Shown here one piece after another: positions 28,733-36,966 of a DNA stretch of 64,000 bases. The position numbers and the translations under genes are program-made. The stretch comes from Flavobacterium jejuense. Its GTDB lineage: Bacteria; Bacteroidota; Bacteroidia; Flavobacteriales; Flavobacteriaceae. Each line of letters begins with the position of its first letter. Within the stretch, counting starts at the first letter, position 1. The stretch is from the NCBI RefSeq assembly GCF_006491595.2, contig NZ_VEVQ02000006.1, positions 62,001 through 126,000 of the forward strand, read 5' to 3'. The notes below the pieces were generated by a model, which saw nothing but the letters and a program-made list of their open reading frames with translations, was not told where the DNA came from and did no database searches.

Positions 28733-29266
28733 ATGAAAATTGCAATTTTAGGTTGGGGTTCGTTAATATGGAATCCTGAAATATTAAATTTTGACAGAGA
28801 ACTAGGTTGGATAGGAACAGGACCTATTTTGCCGATTGAATTTTCGAGAATATCAAGAAATGGTAGATTGACTTTAGTAATCTGTAAAGATGGAAGTGAC
28901 GTTCAAACTTTATATTCTTTTTCAGCTGAAAAAAACATAGATAGCGCATTAAAAAACTTAAAAAAAAGAGAAGGTACTACGCTCAAGAATATTGGTTATT
29001 ATATTAAAAGTAGTGAGCAGTTTTTTCCATCAGATTTTGAGTTTAAGCAGAATGTTTTAGATTGGATTAGCGAAAATGATATTGATGCAGTTATTTGGAC
29101 TAATCTAAATGAAAATTGGAAAGACAAAACGCAAAATAGACTTGAATATTTAGAATCGTTAGATAAGGAAAGAAAAGAACTTGCACGCGAATACATTAAA
29201 AATACGCCTGAACAAATCAACACTACTTTACGGAAGCAAATAGAAGTTAAACTTAATTGGAAATAA
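28733..29266 (+). CDS. Gamma-glutamylcyclotransferase-fold protein (cassette gene)
   Basis: 177 residues. The N-terminus KIAILGWGSLIWNPEIL carries the GSL signature of the gamma-glutamylcyclotransferase-like superfamily in the variant found in a widespread group of uncharacterised bacterial proteins. The C-terminal 60 residues are a charged helix. The catalytic glutamate cannot be assigned with confidence, so activity is uncertain. It is the main gene of a cassette-like unit from 28683 to 29596. Confidence 0.6.
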   Translation: MKIAILGWGSLIWNPEILNFDRELGWIGTGPILPIEFSRISRNGRLTLVICKDGSDVQTLYSFSAEKNIDSALKNLKKREGTTLKNIGYYIKSSEQFFPSDFEFKQNVLDWISENDIDAVIWTNLNENWKDKTQNRLEYLESLDKERKELAREYIKNTPEQINTTLRKQIEVKLNWK

Positions 29267-29270
29267 ATTT

Positions 29271-29393
29271 ATGAAATCACAAATCAAACCAAAAAAACCT
29301 TTAATAACGGAGCCAAAAAAACCAATCATAACTGAACCAAAGAAACCACTTTTGCCAACAGAAAAACCAAGTAAGCCACTAATCAAAGGATAG
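29271..29393 (+). CDS. 40-residue Pro/Lys-rich peptide
   Basis: A short open frame five bases after the previous stop encodes MKSQIKPKKP followed by the repeats ITEPKKP, ITEPKKP and LPTEKPSKP, ending LIKG. The repeat (T-E-P-K-K-P, three imperfect copies) and tight spacing suggest it is translated. It lies in the same cassette-like unit, just before attC-like site 3. No function can be assigned, and it may be chance coding. Confidence 0.45.
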   Translation: MKSQIKPKKPLITEPKKPIITEPKKPLLPTEKPSKPLIKG

Positions 29394-29402
29394 ATAAGCA
29401 CT

Positions 29403-29604
29403 GTACATAACAATGTATATAAAAAATAGCGCAAGTCATTGCTATCACAAAGGTTTGGGCATTTTTAGGAAGTCGCCAAATTTTAAATTTGACGATTTCC
29501 CAAAAATAAAACAAATAGTAAAATTTAAAAATTCGGCTTGTGTATAATCCGAAAAGTAAACGCTTATTTTCAGTGCTACTTTTCATATACGAGACGTTAG
29601 CTAC
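29403..29604 (+). other. attC-like site 3 (long form)
   Basis: About 202 bp. The left arm GTACATAAC-AAT-GTATATAAAAAATAGC pairs with the right arm GCTACTTTTCATATAC-GAGAC-GTTAGCTAC, with A/C mismatches only. Its left core CATAAC matches the start of its own unit (TTATGGGC at 28683) at seven of nine positions (GTACATAAC against the expected GCCCATAAC). Instead of the TCGC hairpin the interior holds a palindrome CAAATTTTAAATTTG. Confidence 0.55.
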
Positions 29605-29635
29605 AAGGTAAACCAACCAATGAACAGAAAAAGAA

Positions 29636-30691
29636 ATGAAAGATTATAGAAGACTAATTGAAAATATACAAGCAAGAACAAATCCAGAAAATATTGCAAT
29701 CAACAAAGCCTTTTCTGACGAATTATCTTCTATTTCTTATAGCAACATATTGAAGTATGTTCGTTACGCAATGAAAGGTGTAGAACCTGAATACACTCAA
29801 AAAAGTAGATTAGCAGGCGAAAGAGTTCAAAACCATCTAAAAGAAAATCTAACAGAAGTAGTTTATAAGTATCAAGGTTCAGTAATGACTAACACTCACA
29901 TAAAAGGAACCAGTGATATTGACTTATTAGTAATCACAGACACTTTTTACACTTTTGACCGTAAATCTATAAATACTGTAATTACAACAGAAAGCTTGAA
30001 ATCTCAACTTAACTCAATTCAATTATCAAAACTTCAGAATGAACTGAAAGGTGGTGGATATTCTAATGCACTAAGCGACTTGAGAAAAAACAGAATTGAC
30101 TCTGAAAACACCTTAATTCCAATTTATGATATATGTGATATAACACACCCTAAAGCAATTAAAATAACAAATAAAAGTCTAAATAGAGATGTAGATATTG
30201 TTATTGCTAATTGGTATGATGGCGTAACGTCAGTTTTAAGAGATAAAGATTCTGACTATCGTGGAATTCAAGTTTATAATAAAGAAACAAATTCAAAAGG
30301 TAATGCTGATTACCCTTTTTTAAGCATAAAACGAATTAACGAAAGAAGTTCTGAAACAAATGGAAGACTAAAAAAAATGATTCGTTTTTTAAAAAACCTA
30401 AAGGCTGATTCAGATTTAGAAATTAAACTTTCGAGTTTCGACTTCAACGCAATTTGTTATGATATTGAAACTTATAAATACATCAACAAAAATTTCTACG
30501 AGTTAGTACCAATTCTGTATTTACAATTAAAAAGTTTAGCAGACAATTATGAGCATTCCAATAATTTAAATTCTGTGGATGGGAACGAATACATTTTCAG
30601 AAATGATAGTACAAAACTAAACAGCTTAAAAAATTTAATGACTGAAATTGATTCGATACTAATTGACCTAAAAAAAGCAGTTGTAATATGA
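29636..30691 (+). CDS. CD-NTase (cGAS/DncV-like nucleotidyltransferase) of a CBASS system
   Basis: 351 residues. The nucleotidyltransferase core shows [21 protein letters not shown]81-S82, with metal-binding D94 and D96, and a third acidic residue in [11 protein letters not shown] (D185/D187). An all-helical C-terminal half follows, as in CD-NTases. The stop overlaps the start of a TIR-STING gene by four bases (ATGA), so the pair is a two-gene CBASS operon. The association with STING suggests a clade E enzyme (CdnE) making a cyclic dinucleotide, in known cases 3',3'-c-di-GMP. Clade and product are inferred from the partner. Confidence 0.88.
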   Translation: MKDYRRLIENIQARTNPENIAINKAFSDELSSISYSNILKYVRYAMKGVEPEYTQKSRLAGERVQNHLKENLTEVVYKYQGSVMTNTHIKGTSDIDLLVITDTFYTFDRKSINTVITTESLKSQLNSIQLSKLQNELKGGGYSNALSDLRKNRIDSENTLIPIYDICDITHPKAIKITNKSLNRDVDIVIANWYDGVTSVLRDKDSDYRGIQVYNKETNSKGNADYPFLSIKRINERSSETNGRLKKMIRFLKNLKADSDLEIKLSSFDFNAICYDIETYKYINKNFYELVPILYLQLKSLADNYEHSNNLNSVDGNEYIFRNDSTKLNSLKNLMTEIDSILIDLKKAVVI

Positions 30692-31620
30692 GAAAAAAAA
30701 GAATTTTTATCGGTTCATCTTCAGAGGAATTGAGGTTAGCTGAAAGTGCAAAAAAGATTTTAGAACCTGAATTTGAAGTTACGATTTGGAATGATACAGT
30801 TTGGGATACTGCTGTATTTAAAATAAATAACAACTTCTTACACGATTTATTAAAAGCAACTTTGCAATTTGATTTTGGTATTTTATTAGGCACAACTGAT
30901 GACAAAGTAGTAGTTCGAGAACAAGAAATGCTACAATCTCGTGATAATGTTCTTTTTGAATTAGGTTTATTTATGGGAAGACTTGGTTTGTCAAAGTGTG
31001 CGTTTGTGGTTGAGAAAGAATTAAAAATTTTATCTGATATAAAAGGTATATCTCTTGCTAGATTTTCTAAAAAAGAAGATGGAAGTTTTGTAGATGCTAT
31101 TTCAACAGTTGCACACTTATTCAGAAATCAAAGAGATTCTTCTGTGAACTTTTTCCCTTCTTCTACTCTTGCATCTGTATATTTCGAAAATCTCATATCA
31201 CCAACTTGTAGGTATCTTATAGAACAAGGTGGTTTTGAGGATGAAGGAACTAAGTACCAAAACTGTTTAATCAAAATTATTATTCCCAAGAAATTAAATA
31301 CAGATTTAAATTTACAGTTTGAAAAAATAAAAAATGGAAGACCAACCAAAAGTGTCTCATTTCATTATGCAGGTCGCCCACGTTTTATAAATCTCGAGAC
31401 TGAAATTAAAGACGACAAACTTATTTTTATAGATTTTCCAACAATTTTAGCAGGAGTGAACTATGCAATCCAAAACCTATTACCAAATGATTTTAACGCA
31501 ATGAGCGAAGATTATGAATCTATTTTGAGTAGAGAACTTGAAAGGTTTATAGTTACATTGAAAGACTTAGCATTGAGAAGTGGTTTTGATGAAATGCTAA
31601 TATTCGAAAAAACAGAATAA
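30688..31620 (+). CDS. TIR-STING effector of CBASS
   Basis: 310 residues. Residues 1-145 are a TIR-like nucleotide-binding domain: [32 protein letters not shown], and the probable catalytic glutamate E91 in [14 protein letters not shown]. Residues from about 155 onward match bacterial [20 protein letters not shown], then [14 protein letters not shown] and [14 protein letters not shown], where the arginine and aspartate are likely ligand contacts. In characterised systems cyclic-dinucleotide binding makes TIR-STING form filaments that destroy NAD+ during phage infection. It has no membrane segment and is translationally coupled to the CD-NTase upstream. Confidence 0.88.
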   Translation: MRKKRIFIGSSSEELRLAESAKKILEPEFEVTIWNDTVWDTAVFKINNNFLHDLLKATLQFDFGILLGTTDDKVVVREQEMLQSRDNVLFELGLFMGRLGLSKCAFVVEKELKILSDIKGISLARFSKKEDGSFVDAISTVAHLFRNQRDSSVNFFPSSTLASVYFENLISPTCRYLIEQGGFEDEGTKYQNCLIKIIIPKKLNTDLNLQFEKIKNGRPTKSVSFHYAGRPRFINLETEIKDDKLIFIDFPTILAGVNYAIQNLLPNDFNAMSEDYESILSRELERFIVTLKDLALRSGFDEMLIFEKTE

Positions 31621-31851
31621 CCCGATAGCGCGGATTTGTAATCCGTGCCCACAAACGAAGTCAAAAATAAAAGCACTCCAATGAGTGTTTTTTTAATTGT
31701 TTATAATGGACTACAAAGTCATCAGGAAATGAGAAGTTTTATTTATAGATGCAAGGATTTTTTTGTTTCTCTAGTAAATGATTTATTATTTTAATAATTA
31801 AATTTGTTTTGATTTATATAATGAGCACGGATTGCAAATCCGCGCTATTGG
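31621..31851. repeat. REPIN-like element A, copy 1
   Basis: A 231-bp element with terminal inverted repeats: CCCGATAGCGCGGATTTG plus TAATCCGTGC on the left, and GCACGGATTGC plus AAATCCGCGCTATTGG on the right. Each end is also a small hairpin (CGGATT/AATCCG). Close copies lie at 34445-34674, 37583-37800 and 38514-38733. It begins directly after the TIR-STING stop codon, where the attC of that unit would be expected. REP-associated tyrosine transposases mobilise such elements elsewhere; none is in the window. Confidence 0.85.
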
Positions 31852-31892
31852 ATTTTATTACAGATCAAATGGATGAAAATTAATTATATATT

Positions 31893-32357
31893 ATGATGAA
31901 AATTATAAAAAATATTTTTTATTTTATACAATTAATTGATTCTTACAATGGAGTTTATTATGGTTGGGAAGTTTTTTTTGAAGACAAAAGAATAGCTGAA
32001 TTGCATTTTACAAATACTCGTTGTGGGAGAGAATATTTGTATGAAGTAGTTATTGTAAATTGCGATTTTAATGTTTCAGAGATTAAAGATATATTTGAAT
32101 CTAAGGGTGTGTTTAAAAATTTGTATTTTAGCTCTATAGACTTAAAGCCTGAAATTGATTTTTTTTGTAATTATTACCTTGAATTTAATAAATTAGGAGC
32201 TCAATATTTGAAAATTTATGAGAATAACGATCACCGATACAATAAATTCTATAAGTTGGTTGTAGAAATTGTTTATTTCTATAGAGTGTTTTTTCCAAAT
32301 AAAAGAAGAAAGCAGGTAGTTGTTGACGAAAATTGTTCTAGAATGAAACGCCACTAG
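31893..32357 (+). CDS. Hypothetical protein, 154 residues
   Basis: A soluble protein starting MMKIIKNIFYFIQLIDSYNG, with an alpha/beta appearance and a basic C-terminus (PNKRRKQVV). No family was recognised. It lies between a REPIN A and a REPIN B element, and its final codons (RH and the TAG stop) are contributed by the edge of the B element at 32351. The original C-terminus may therefore have been different. Confidence 0.55.
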   Translation: MMKIIKNIFYFIQLIDSYNGVYYGWEVFFEDKRIAELHFTNTRCGREYLYEVVIVNCDFNVSEIKDIFESKGVFKNLYFSSIDLKPEIDFFCNYYLEFNKLGAQYLKIYENNDHRYNKFYKLVVEIVYFYRVFFPNKRRKQVVVDENCSRMKRH

Positions 32358-32528
32358 CGCGAGCATCTTGCTCGTGCCCACAAACAAAGTCAAAACTGTC
32401 TCTTTCTAAAATAAGTTTACTTATTACCACTAATCCTACTGGAGTTTCCCTACTCATTTTGTAAATCTATTATTTTTATGTAATCTTTACAAGTAGAAAT
32501 GGGCAGGAGGAAGATGCTTGCGATAGCG
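32351..32528. repeat. REPIN-like element B, copy 1
   Basis: About 178 bp with inverted ends: CCACTAGCGCGAGCATCTTG with CTCGTGCCC on the left, and GGAGGAAGATGCTTGCGATAGCG on the right. The left end is a hairpin (GAGCA-TCT-TGCTC). The segment after it, CGTGCCCACAAACAAAGTCA, is shared with element A, so A and B are related. Full or partial copies occur at 33061, 39553, 40531, 42205 and 46626. Confidence 0.8.
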
Positions 32529-32552
32529 ATGCGGAAATCAAACTAGATATAA

Positions 32553-33020
32553 ATGAAAGAATTTAATTTAGAACTTTTTGCAGATTACTACCAGTTTTAC
32601 ATTCAAGATGAAAAATCAGAAAGTAATCTAGTTGATTCATGGACTGATTTTGCAGTAGATAATATGATTGCAATAAATGATGGAATTGTAGGAATCGGAA
32701 CAGTAAGAAATATGGATGTTGCAGTTACTTTGCGAATTTTAGAATCAGAAAATACAGATAATGATTTTAAAAAATATGACAAAGTGAATGAATGTGATTT
32801 AGTAGTAAGTTCAGGCATTATTGTAATCGCTGGTTGTACAGATTATTTTCCTGATGCATTAAGAATACCTCTTGAAAACGGTATTTATCGTGTCAGAATT
32901 TGTTATGGTAACCTTGATTCATTAAATGAAAACGGATTAGAAGGAGATGATTTTTATATGGTTTCTATGTGGAAATGTCAAACGCGAAAAGAATTACAAA
33001 TAGTAAAAAAAGAAATTTAA
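32553..33020 (+). CDS. ComJ/Nin-like protein
   Basis: 155 residues, no signal peptide. The order YYQFYIQDEK, SWTDFAVDNMIAINDGIVGI, GTVRNMDVAVTLRI and the Y-R-V-R-I-C-Y strand near the C-terminus resemble Bacillus ComJ (Nin), the inhibitor of a DNA-entry nuclease. The C-terminal part GLEGDDFYMVSMW is typical of a broader group of short bacterial proteins often found as immunity-like genes. No partner nuclease is nearby. The family call is moderate and the function is not established. Confidence 0.55.
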   Translation: MKEFNLELFADYYQFYIQDEKSESNLVDSWTDFAVDNMIAINDGIVGIGTVRNMDVAVTLRILESENTDNDFKKYDKVNECDLVVSSGIIVIAGCTDYFPDALRIPLENGIYRVRICYGNLDSLNENGLEGDDFYMVSMWKCQTRKELQIVKKEI

Positions 33021-33060
33021 TAGTATTTACTCAATAAGTGCATATTTGTAATCTTAAAAT

Positions 33061-33147
33061 AGATGTACAACTCATTTTGTAAATCTATTATTTTATGTAA
33101 TCTTTACAAATAGAAATGGGCAGGAGGAAGATGCTTGCGATTGCGAT
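33061..33147. repeat. REPIN-like element B, right half (copy 2)
   Basis: Only the right part of element B is present: CTCATTTTGTAAATCTATTA, then TAATCTTTACAAATAGAAAT, then the terminal GGAGGAAGATGCTTGCGATTGCG. The left hairpin has been lost. Confidence 0.7.
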
Positions 33148-33180
33148 GGGGCAATCATAACTCTAAAAGAAAAGTAAACT

Positions 33181-33744
33181 TTGAAGACATTTATAAATAT
33201 AATAAAAGCAGTACTTTTTATCTGTATAAGTTTTATTGGAATTTTAATAATTCTTCTTAATTCAACTTTTGGGAATTATTCTGATAGTGCTTATGATCTG
33301 CTTTTAAATCCTTTTTTGTTTATAATTTACTTCATTTTTTCTTTAATTTTTATTAATTGGACAAAAGAACAATTTAAAAAGAAGTACTTTCCCTTTTTAT
33401 TACTTCCTTTGATTTTTACCATTGTATCCTATTTATGGCAACAAAATTTTCATAAAAATATTTATTTACATGCAATTATGGAAGAATCAAAAGGTTCTTT
33501 ACTAACGCTATTTGATAATAATACTTTTGAAATAAAAGTGCAATACCAACACGGAGCGGATTACAAAAAAGGGAATTATGAGAGAAAAGGCAATGAAATA
33601 TTTTTAAAAGAAGATGCTATTGTTGAATTAACAGATAGTCTTTTTACACAGAACTATTATATTGTAAATAACGAAAAGTTAATAGTGTCGAATAACAATA
33701 AATTTAAGCCGTTAACCATATTGAAAATAAAAGAAACCCGATAG
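33181..33744 (+). CDS. Hypothetical membrane protein
   Basis: 187 residues from a TTG start; no ATG precedes the first membrane segment, so TTG is likely. There are about three hydrophobic segments in the first 95 residues (such as AVLFICISFIGILIILL and FIIYFIFSLIFINW), and the C-terminal 95 residues look like a small beta-rich soluble domain. No family was recognised. The stop TAG is supplied by the CCCGATAG motif of a degenerate REP sequence. Confidence 0.55.
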   Translation: MKTFINIIKAVLFICISFIGILIILLNSTFGNYSDSAYDLLLNPFLFIIYFIFSLIFINWTKEQFKKKYFPFLLLPLIFTIVSYLWQQNFHKNIYLHAIMEESKGSLLTLFDNNTFEIKVQYQHGADYKKGNYERKGNEIFLKEDAIVELTDSLFTQNYYIVNNEKLIVSNNNKFKPLTILKIKETR

Positions 33745-33806
33745 TTCGCATTTACAATGACTGTTTGGCTAAAGCCTTGGGTGTAATAAGTCTCGTTAGC
33801 GGTGAG
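33738..33806 (+). other. Degenerate REP plus right half of an attC-like site
   Basis: CCCGATAGTTCGCATTTAC at about 33738 is a decayed left end of element A. It runs into a sequence ending TAAGTCTCGTTAGCGGTGAGG, where G33795/TT looks like a cassette junction (compare GAGACGTTAGCTAC and GAGACGTTATGGGC in sites 2 and 3). The matching left arm is missing, consistent with replacement by the REP. Confidence 0.4.
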
Positions 33807-33820
33807 GAATTTTAGAAAAA

Positions 33821-34429
33821 ATGAAATTGAAGAATATGAAATATTGGAGCAGAATAGTAGTAATAGTATTTGTTTTTTTATCATGTAATACTTCTTTTTC
33901 ACAAGTCAAGCAAAAGAACTCTGAGAAAGAAATTGAAAAACTAAATTGCACAAAAAACTCAAACATAAGATTAGAAGAAAGACTTGTTAACTTTCCATAC
34001 AATTTAACTGCTCAAATTAAAATTGTTTCCTATAAAAATAAAGAGGAAGGAGGAGTTGGTGATGATTTTCAAAAATATCTAGACTTACTTGTGACAAAAA
34101 AAGACACAATAATTGAAAATAAATTTGATGAAATGAAAGTACTCAATTTGGAACAAATTGAGAAACTTACAGATATAATCTTTAATTATGGATATGAAAG
34201 TGAGCCAACTATTGAAGTTGCCGAAGCTTGTTATATGCCAAGAAATGCTATTTTGTTTTACGATAATGACAATAAAATAATTGGATTTATTGAAATATGT
34301 TTCCAATGTTCTAACTATAGAACAAATGATAATAAAATGAATCTGGGAGAAACATGCACACAAAAGTTTGAATTATTAAAAGCATTTTTTAAAGAGTGCG
34401 GCATACAATATGGAACAATCGAAATGTAA
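33821..34429 (+). CDS. Hypothetical exported protein
   Basis: 202 residues with a signal peptide (MKYWSRIVVIVFVFLSC ... SFSQ). The cysteine in VFLSC could be a lipid attachment site, but the SFSQ cleavage pattern is also plausible. The soluble part has several cysteines (AEACYMP, IEICFQCSNY, GETCTQKF). No family was recognised. It starts 25 bases after a possible cassette junction and is followed by REPIN A copy 2. Confidence 0.55.
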   Translation: MKLKNMKYWSRIVVIVFVFLSCNTSFSQVKQKNSEKEIEKLNCTKNSNIRLEERLVNFPYNLTAQIKIVSYKNKEEGGVGDDFQKYLDLLVTKKDTIIENKFDEMKVLNLEQIEKLTDIIFNYGYESEPTIEVAEACYMPRNAILFYDNDNKIIGFIEICFQCSNYRTNDNKMNLGETCTQKFELLKAFFKECGIQYGTIEM

Positions 34430-34444
34430 AAATAGTTACCAAAA

Positions 34445-34674
34445 CCCGATAGCGCGGATTTGTAATCCATGCCCACAAACAAAGTTAAAAATCAACCTCT
34501 CCAATGAGTGTTTTTTTAATTGTTTATAATGAACAACAAAGGCATCAGGAAATGAGAAGTTTTATTTATAGATGCAACGATTTTTTTGTTTCTCTAGTAA
34601 ATGATTTATTATTTTAAGAATTAAATTTGTTTTGCATTATATAATGAGCACGGATTGCAAATCCGCGCTATTGG
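34445..34674. repeat. REPIN-like element A, copy 2
   Basis: 230 bp, nearly identical to copy 1 at 31621-31851, including the left end CCCGATAGCGCGGATTTG and the right end ATCCGCGCTATTGG. It starts 15 bases after the preceding gene's stop and runs directly into the 100-bp junction repeat. Confidence 0.88.
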
Positions 34675-34675
34675 A

Positions 34676-34775
34676 TTAGATTTGTGAGGAAGAAATAAAA
34701 TTAATGTAGGCTTTATTATACCTATCTACCCAAAACAGGTTGGCTTTGTATGATTTTGTCATACATATAAATAAG
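34676..34775 (+). repeat. 100-bp repeat abutting a cassette junction (copy 2)
   Basis: This is the second copy of 26205-26304. It ends ATAAATAAG at 34775, exactly where the next cassette-like unit (TTGTACACC) begins. The downstream cargo is unrelated to that following copy 1. Confidence 0.75.
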
Positions 34776-34786
34776 TTGTACACCAT

Positions 34787-35308
34787 TTGAGAAAACTTAA
34801 TTACATATTGCCAATTGTGTTTTTTGCCTTGACAGATATTGCATTTAGTCAAGTTAGCGGAACGATATTAATGGATTCTTTATCCTTACCTGGAGCTGAA
34901 ATTAAATTTAAACAATCTGACAAAGTTGTTTCAGCAGACTTTGATGGAAATTTCTCTTTACCTATTGAATCTAAAACTGGAAATGACAATTTAATAATAT
35001 CATATGCTGAGTTATCGATAGAAATTAAAAATGTTGAATTGAGTAACGGAAAATTGAATATTGGAGAATTTGAAATGCCATATTTTAAAGATATTTCAAT
35101 AACGGAATTTGAGCAACTTTCGGAATTAGAAAAGAAAAACTGTCAACCAACATACTGTTGGGGGCAACTATTAGGATATTTACGCACTGATAAACTTGAG
35201 AATAAATATCTGACTTTAAATTGTGAAGAAAAAATCACGGAATTTGAATATAATCCAACCACTAAAACCATTGTAGTTGATTGGAATATAATAAAGAACT
35301 GTAAATAA
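34787..35308 (+). CDS. Exported carboxypeptidase-regulatory-like protein (cassette gene)
   Basis: 173 residues from a TTG start. The signal peptide RKLNYILPIVFFALTDIAFS would be lost with any later ATG. Residues 22-90 look like a CarboxypepD_reg-like beta-sandwich (VSGTILMDSLSLPGAEIKFK, then VSADFDGNFSLPI), and the C-terminus has three cysteines. The start lies only 11 bases inside the unit beginning at 34776, as is common for cassette genes, and the downstream site has the matching complement GGTGTACAAC. Confidence 0.65.
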   Translation: MRKLNYILPIVFFALTDIAFSQVSGTILMDSLSLPGAEIKFKQSDKVVSADFDGNFSLPIESKTGNDNLIISYAELSIEIKNVELSNGKLNIGEFEMPYFKDISITEFEQLSELEKKNCQPTYCWGQLLGYLRTDKLENKYLTLNCEEKITEFEYNPTTKTIVVDWNIIKNCK

Positions 35309-35317
35309 AATAAAAAC

Positions 35318-35456
35318 GGTGTACAACACCGTATAAAAAAAATTGCTAGTTTTAGCTAAACCAAAGTTAGTTGCTTGTTTGCTAGCTTCTGATTTTCCTT
35401 CGGAAAATCCTCGCACACAAACACGCAACTTTCCTTATACATAAACGTTATGGGGC
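35318..35456 (+). other. attC-like site 4
   Basis: A 139-bp imperfect palindrome. The left arm GGTGTACAAC-ACC-GTATAAAAAAAATTGC pairs with the right arm GCAACTTTCCTTATAC-ATAAAC-GTTATGGGG, with A/C mismatches that are wobbles on the bottom strand. The left end GGTGTACAA is the exact complement of the unit's first bases TTGTACACC at 34776. The interior hairpin is GATTTTCC-TTC-GGAAAATC. Confidence 0.65.
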
Positions 35457-35466
35457 ATAATAAGGA

Positions 35467-36225
35467 ATGACAGACAGAGACTTTAAAATAGAATTTGAAA
35501 CTTTAGTAAAGGAAGTAGTCGCACCTATTTTCCAAGGACTTGACTTTAAGAAAAACGGAAATAATTTTTACAGAGAAATAAACGGTATCGGACAAGCTTT
35601 CAATGTTCAGCAAAGCCAGTGGAACTCTAAAGACGACAAGACTTTTGTTTTTAATCTTGGCCTTATTGACAAAGAAACATATTCTGAAATCTACAAAAAA
35701 GAACTTCCAAAGTTTCCGAAAGAATACGACTGTGAAATCAGGTTACGACTTGGACACTTAATGAACAAAGGCGACAAATGGTATGACTTGAACCAACGAA
35801 CTGACTTTTCTAAACTCAAAGAACAAATTTATAAAGACCTTAAAACTTTTGCAGTTCCTTTTTATGAAAAGTATTCAGACCCTAAGAAGTGGCTTGAATT
35901 TTTTGAATGGAAGTTTGAACCGCTTACAAGTCCCATAGGAAAGTTTTTAATTTTAGAACGATATGGACAACGTGACAAAGCGGAAATATTTTGGAATAAA
36001 CTATATAATAAAGCATTGACACCAAAGCCAAACGTAAGCGAGATTCATACCAAGAATGGCGAAATAATTAGAACAGAATCTGAGCCGACTGTAAATAAAG
36101 AATGGCTTGGTAGACTTGAGGACTTTGCAAAAAGGAAAAACGTAGAGCTGAAAATTACGCTCCATAACAGCACCTTGCCAAAAGCGGGGCAGTCGTGGTT
36201 AAAGAAACTTTTCGGATCCGAATAA
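35467..36225 (+). CDS. DUF4304 domain protein
   Basis: 252 residues. The N-terminal 140 residues fit DUF4304: FETLVKEVVAPIFQGLDFKK, NNFYREINGIGQAFNVQQSQ, then FVFNLGLID and CEIRLRLGHLM. The C-terminal part is charged and helical. DUF4304 proteins occur among immunity-type genes of polymorphic toxin loci, but no toxin is adjacent. The gene starts 19 bases after the junction G35447/TT, so it is probably the gene of the next cassette. Confidence 0.65.
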   Translation: MTDRDFKIEFETLVKEVVAPIFQGLDFKKNGNNFYREINGIGQAFNVQQSQWNSKDDKTFVFNLGLIDKETYSEIYKKELPKFPKEYDCEIRLRLGHLMNKGDKWYDLNQRTDFSKLKEQIYKDLKTFAVPFYEKYSDPKKWLEFFEWKFEPLTSPIGKFLILERYGQRDKAEIFWNKLYNKALTPKPNVSEIHTKNGEIIRTESEPTVNKEWLGRLEDFAKRKNVELKITLHNSTLPKAGQSWLKKLFGSE

Positions 36226-36230
36226 AAATT

Positions 36231-36409
36231 AGTGGTAGCTTGACAGGTTGGTGCTCCGAAAGCCCCGCCTTCGGCAAGCTGCTCACCGTCAAACTGTCTA
36301 AAAACTTAATTCAAGTCGCTGAGAATTGCATATTTGAGTTTTTTTATAGACGTGGGTACAAATAGAAAAAATATAAACGGAGGTTATTAGACAAACTGCC
36401 GTTAGTGGC
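36231..36409 (+). other. Possible attC-like site 5
   Basis: The spacer has two nested dyads. GACAGGTTGGTG at 36242-36253 partly matches the reverse complement of CACCGTCAAACTGTC, and CGGAG recurs before the right junction ACTGCCG/TTAGTGGCA at 36401. The inner part (AGCCCCGCCTTCGGC) is more GC-rich than its surroundings. The left core does not complement the start of the preceding unit, so identity as attC is uncertain. Confidence 0.3.
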
Positions 36410-36451
36410 AAGTGTGAAAATCGCAATTTGAAATAAAAGAGATTATTAAAT

Positions 36452-36853
36452 ATGTTTACAATAGAACAAATACACCAAGCATTTGGAAAAGTTAAAAGTG
36501 GAGCGGACTTTCCACAATTTATCCAAGATTTGAAAGTAGTTGGAGTAACTCAATATGACAACTTTGTATCAGACGGAAGAACAAAATATTATGGAATAAA
36601 TGACTTTTCTCTTGACGGAGAATCAAAATATCCGAAAATGGATGTAAATAACAAAAGTTCGTCAGATAAACTGAAACAAGCAATTACAATCCATCAACAA
36701 GGACAAACGGACTATCCAACGTTTTGTCAACAAGCGGCAGACGCAGGAGTTGAAAAATGGACTACTCATATGATTGAAATGACAGTTACTTATCTCGACA
36801 AAGAGAGAAATAAATTGGCAGTAGAACCAATTCCCGATAGCGAAGATTTGTAA
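36452..36853 (+). CDS. DUF1398 family protein
   Basis: 133 residues. The opening FTIEQIHQAFGKVKSGADFP and FIQDLKVVGVTQYDNFVSDG closely follow the DUF1398 family (E. coli YbcV type), and the helical C-terminal half fits as well. Function is unknown. The last residues (PDSEDL) and the TAA stop are read from a REP sequence, so the natural C-terminus has probably been replaced. Confidence 0.8.
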   Translation: MFTIEQIHQAFGKVKSGADFPQFIQDLKVVGVTQYDNFVSDGRTKYYGINDFSLDGESKYPKMDVNNKSSSDKLKQAITIHQQGQTDYPTFCQQAADAGVEKWTTHMIEMTVTYLDKERNKLAVEPIPDSEDL

Positions 36854-36860
36854 TCCGTGC
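36833..36860 (+). repeat. Solitary REP end (element A type)
   Basis: CCCGATAGCGAAGATTTG followed by TAATCCGTGCCC is a single left end of element A with two changes that weaken its hairpin. It overlaps the end of the DUF1398 gene. No matching right end follows; the next 100 bases resemble the interior of element B (CCTTTTGTAAATCTCACATT). Confidence 0.65.
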
Positions 36861-36966
36861 CCGCAAACAATCTCAAAAGAATAAAAAGACTTAGGAAAGT
36901 ATATTCCTTTTGTAAATCTCACATTTTTAGGCAATATTTATACAAAATTACTTACCAAGAAATAAA

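Noticed and set aside
29228..29616. Minus-strand open frames across attC-like site 3
   Set aside because: They read through the folded site and the short Pro/Lys gene in antisense and lack any recognisable domain or start signal.
31619..31851. Element A as an attC site
   Set aside because: Its ends are near-identical between copies, carry their own terminal hairpins and do not complement the start of the adjoining unit, so it fits a REPIN or MITE rather than attC.
33821..34429. Assignment of the exported protein to a toxin or immunity family
   Set aside because: The signal peptide and cysteines are visible, but no motif supports any particular family.
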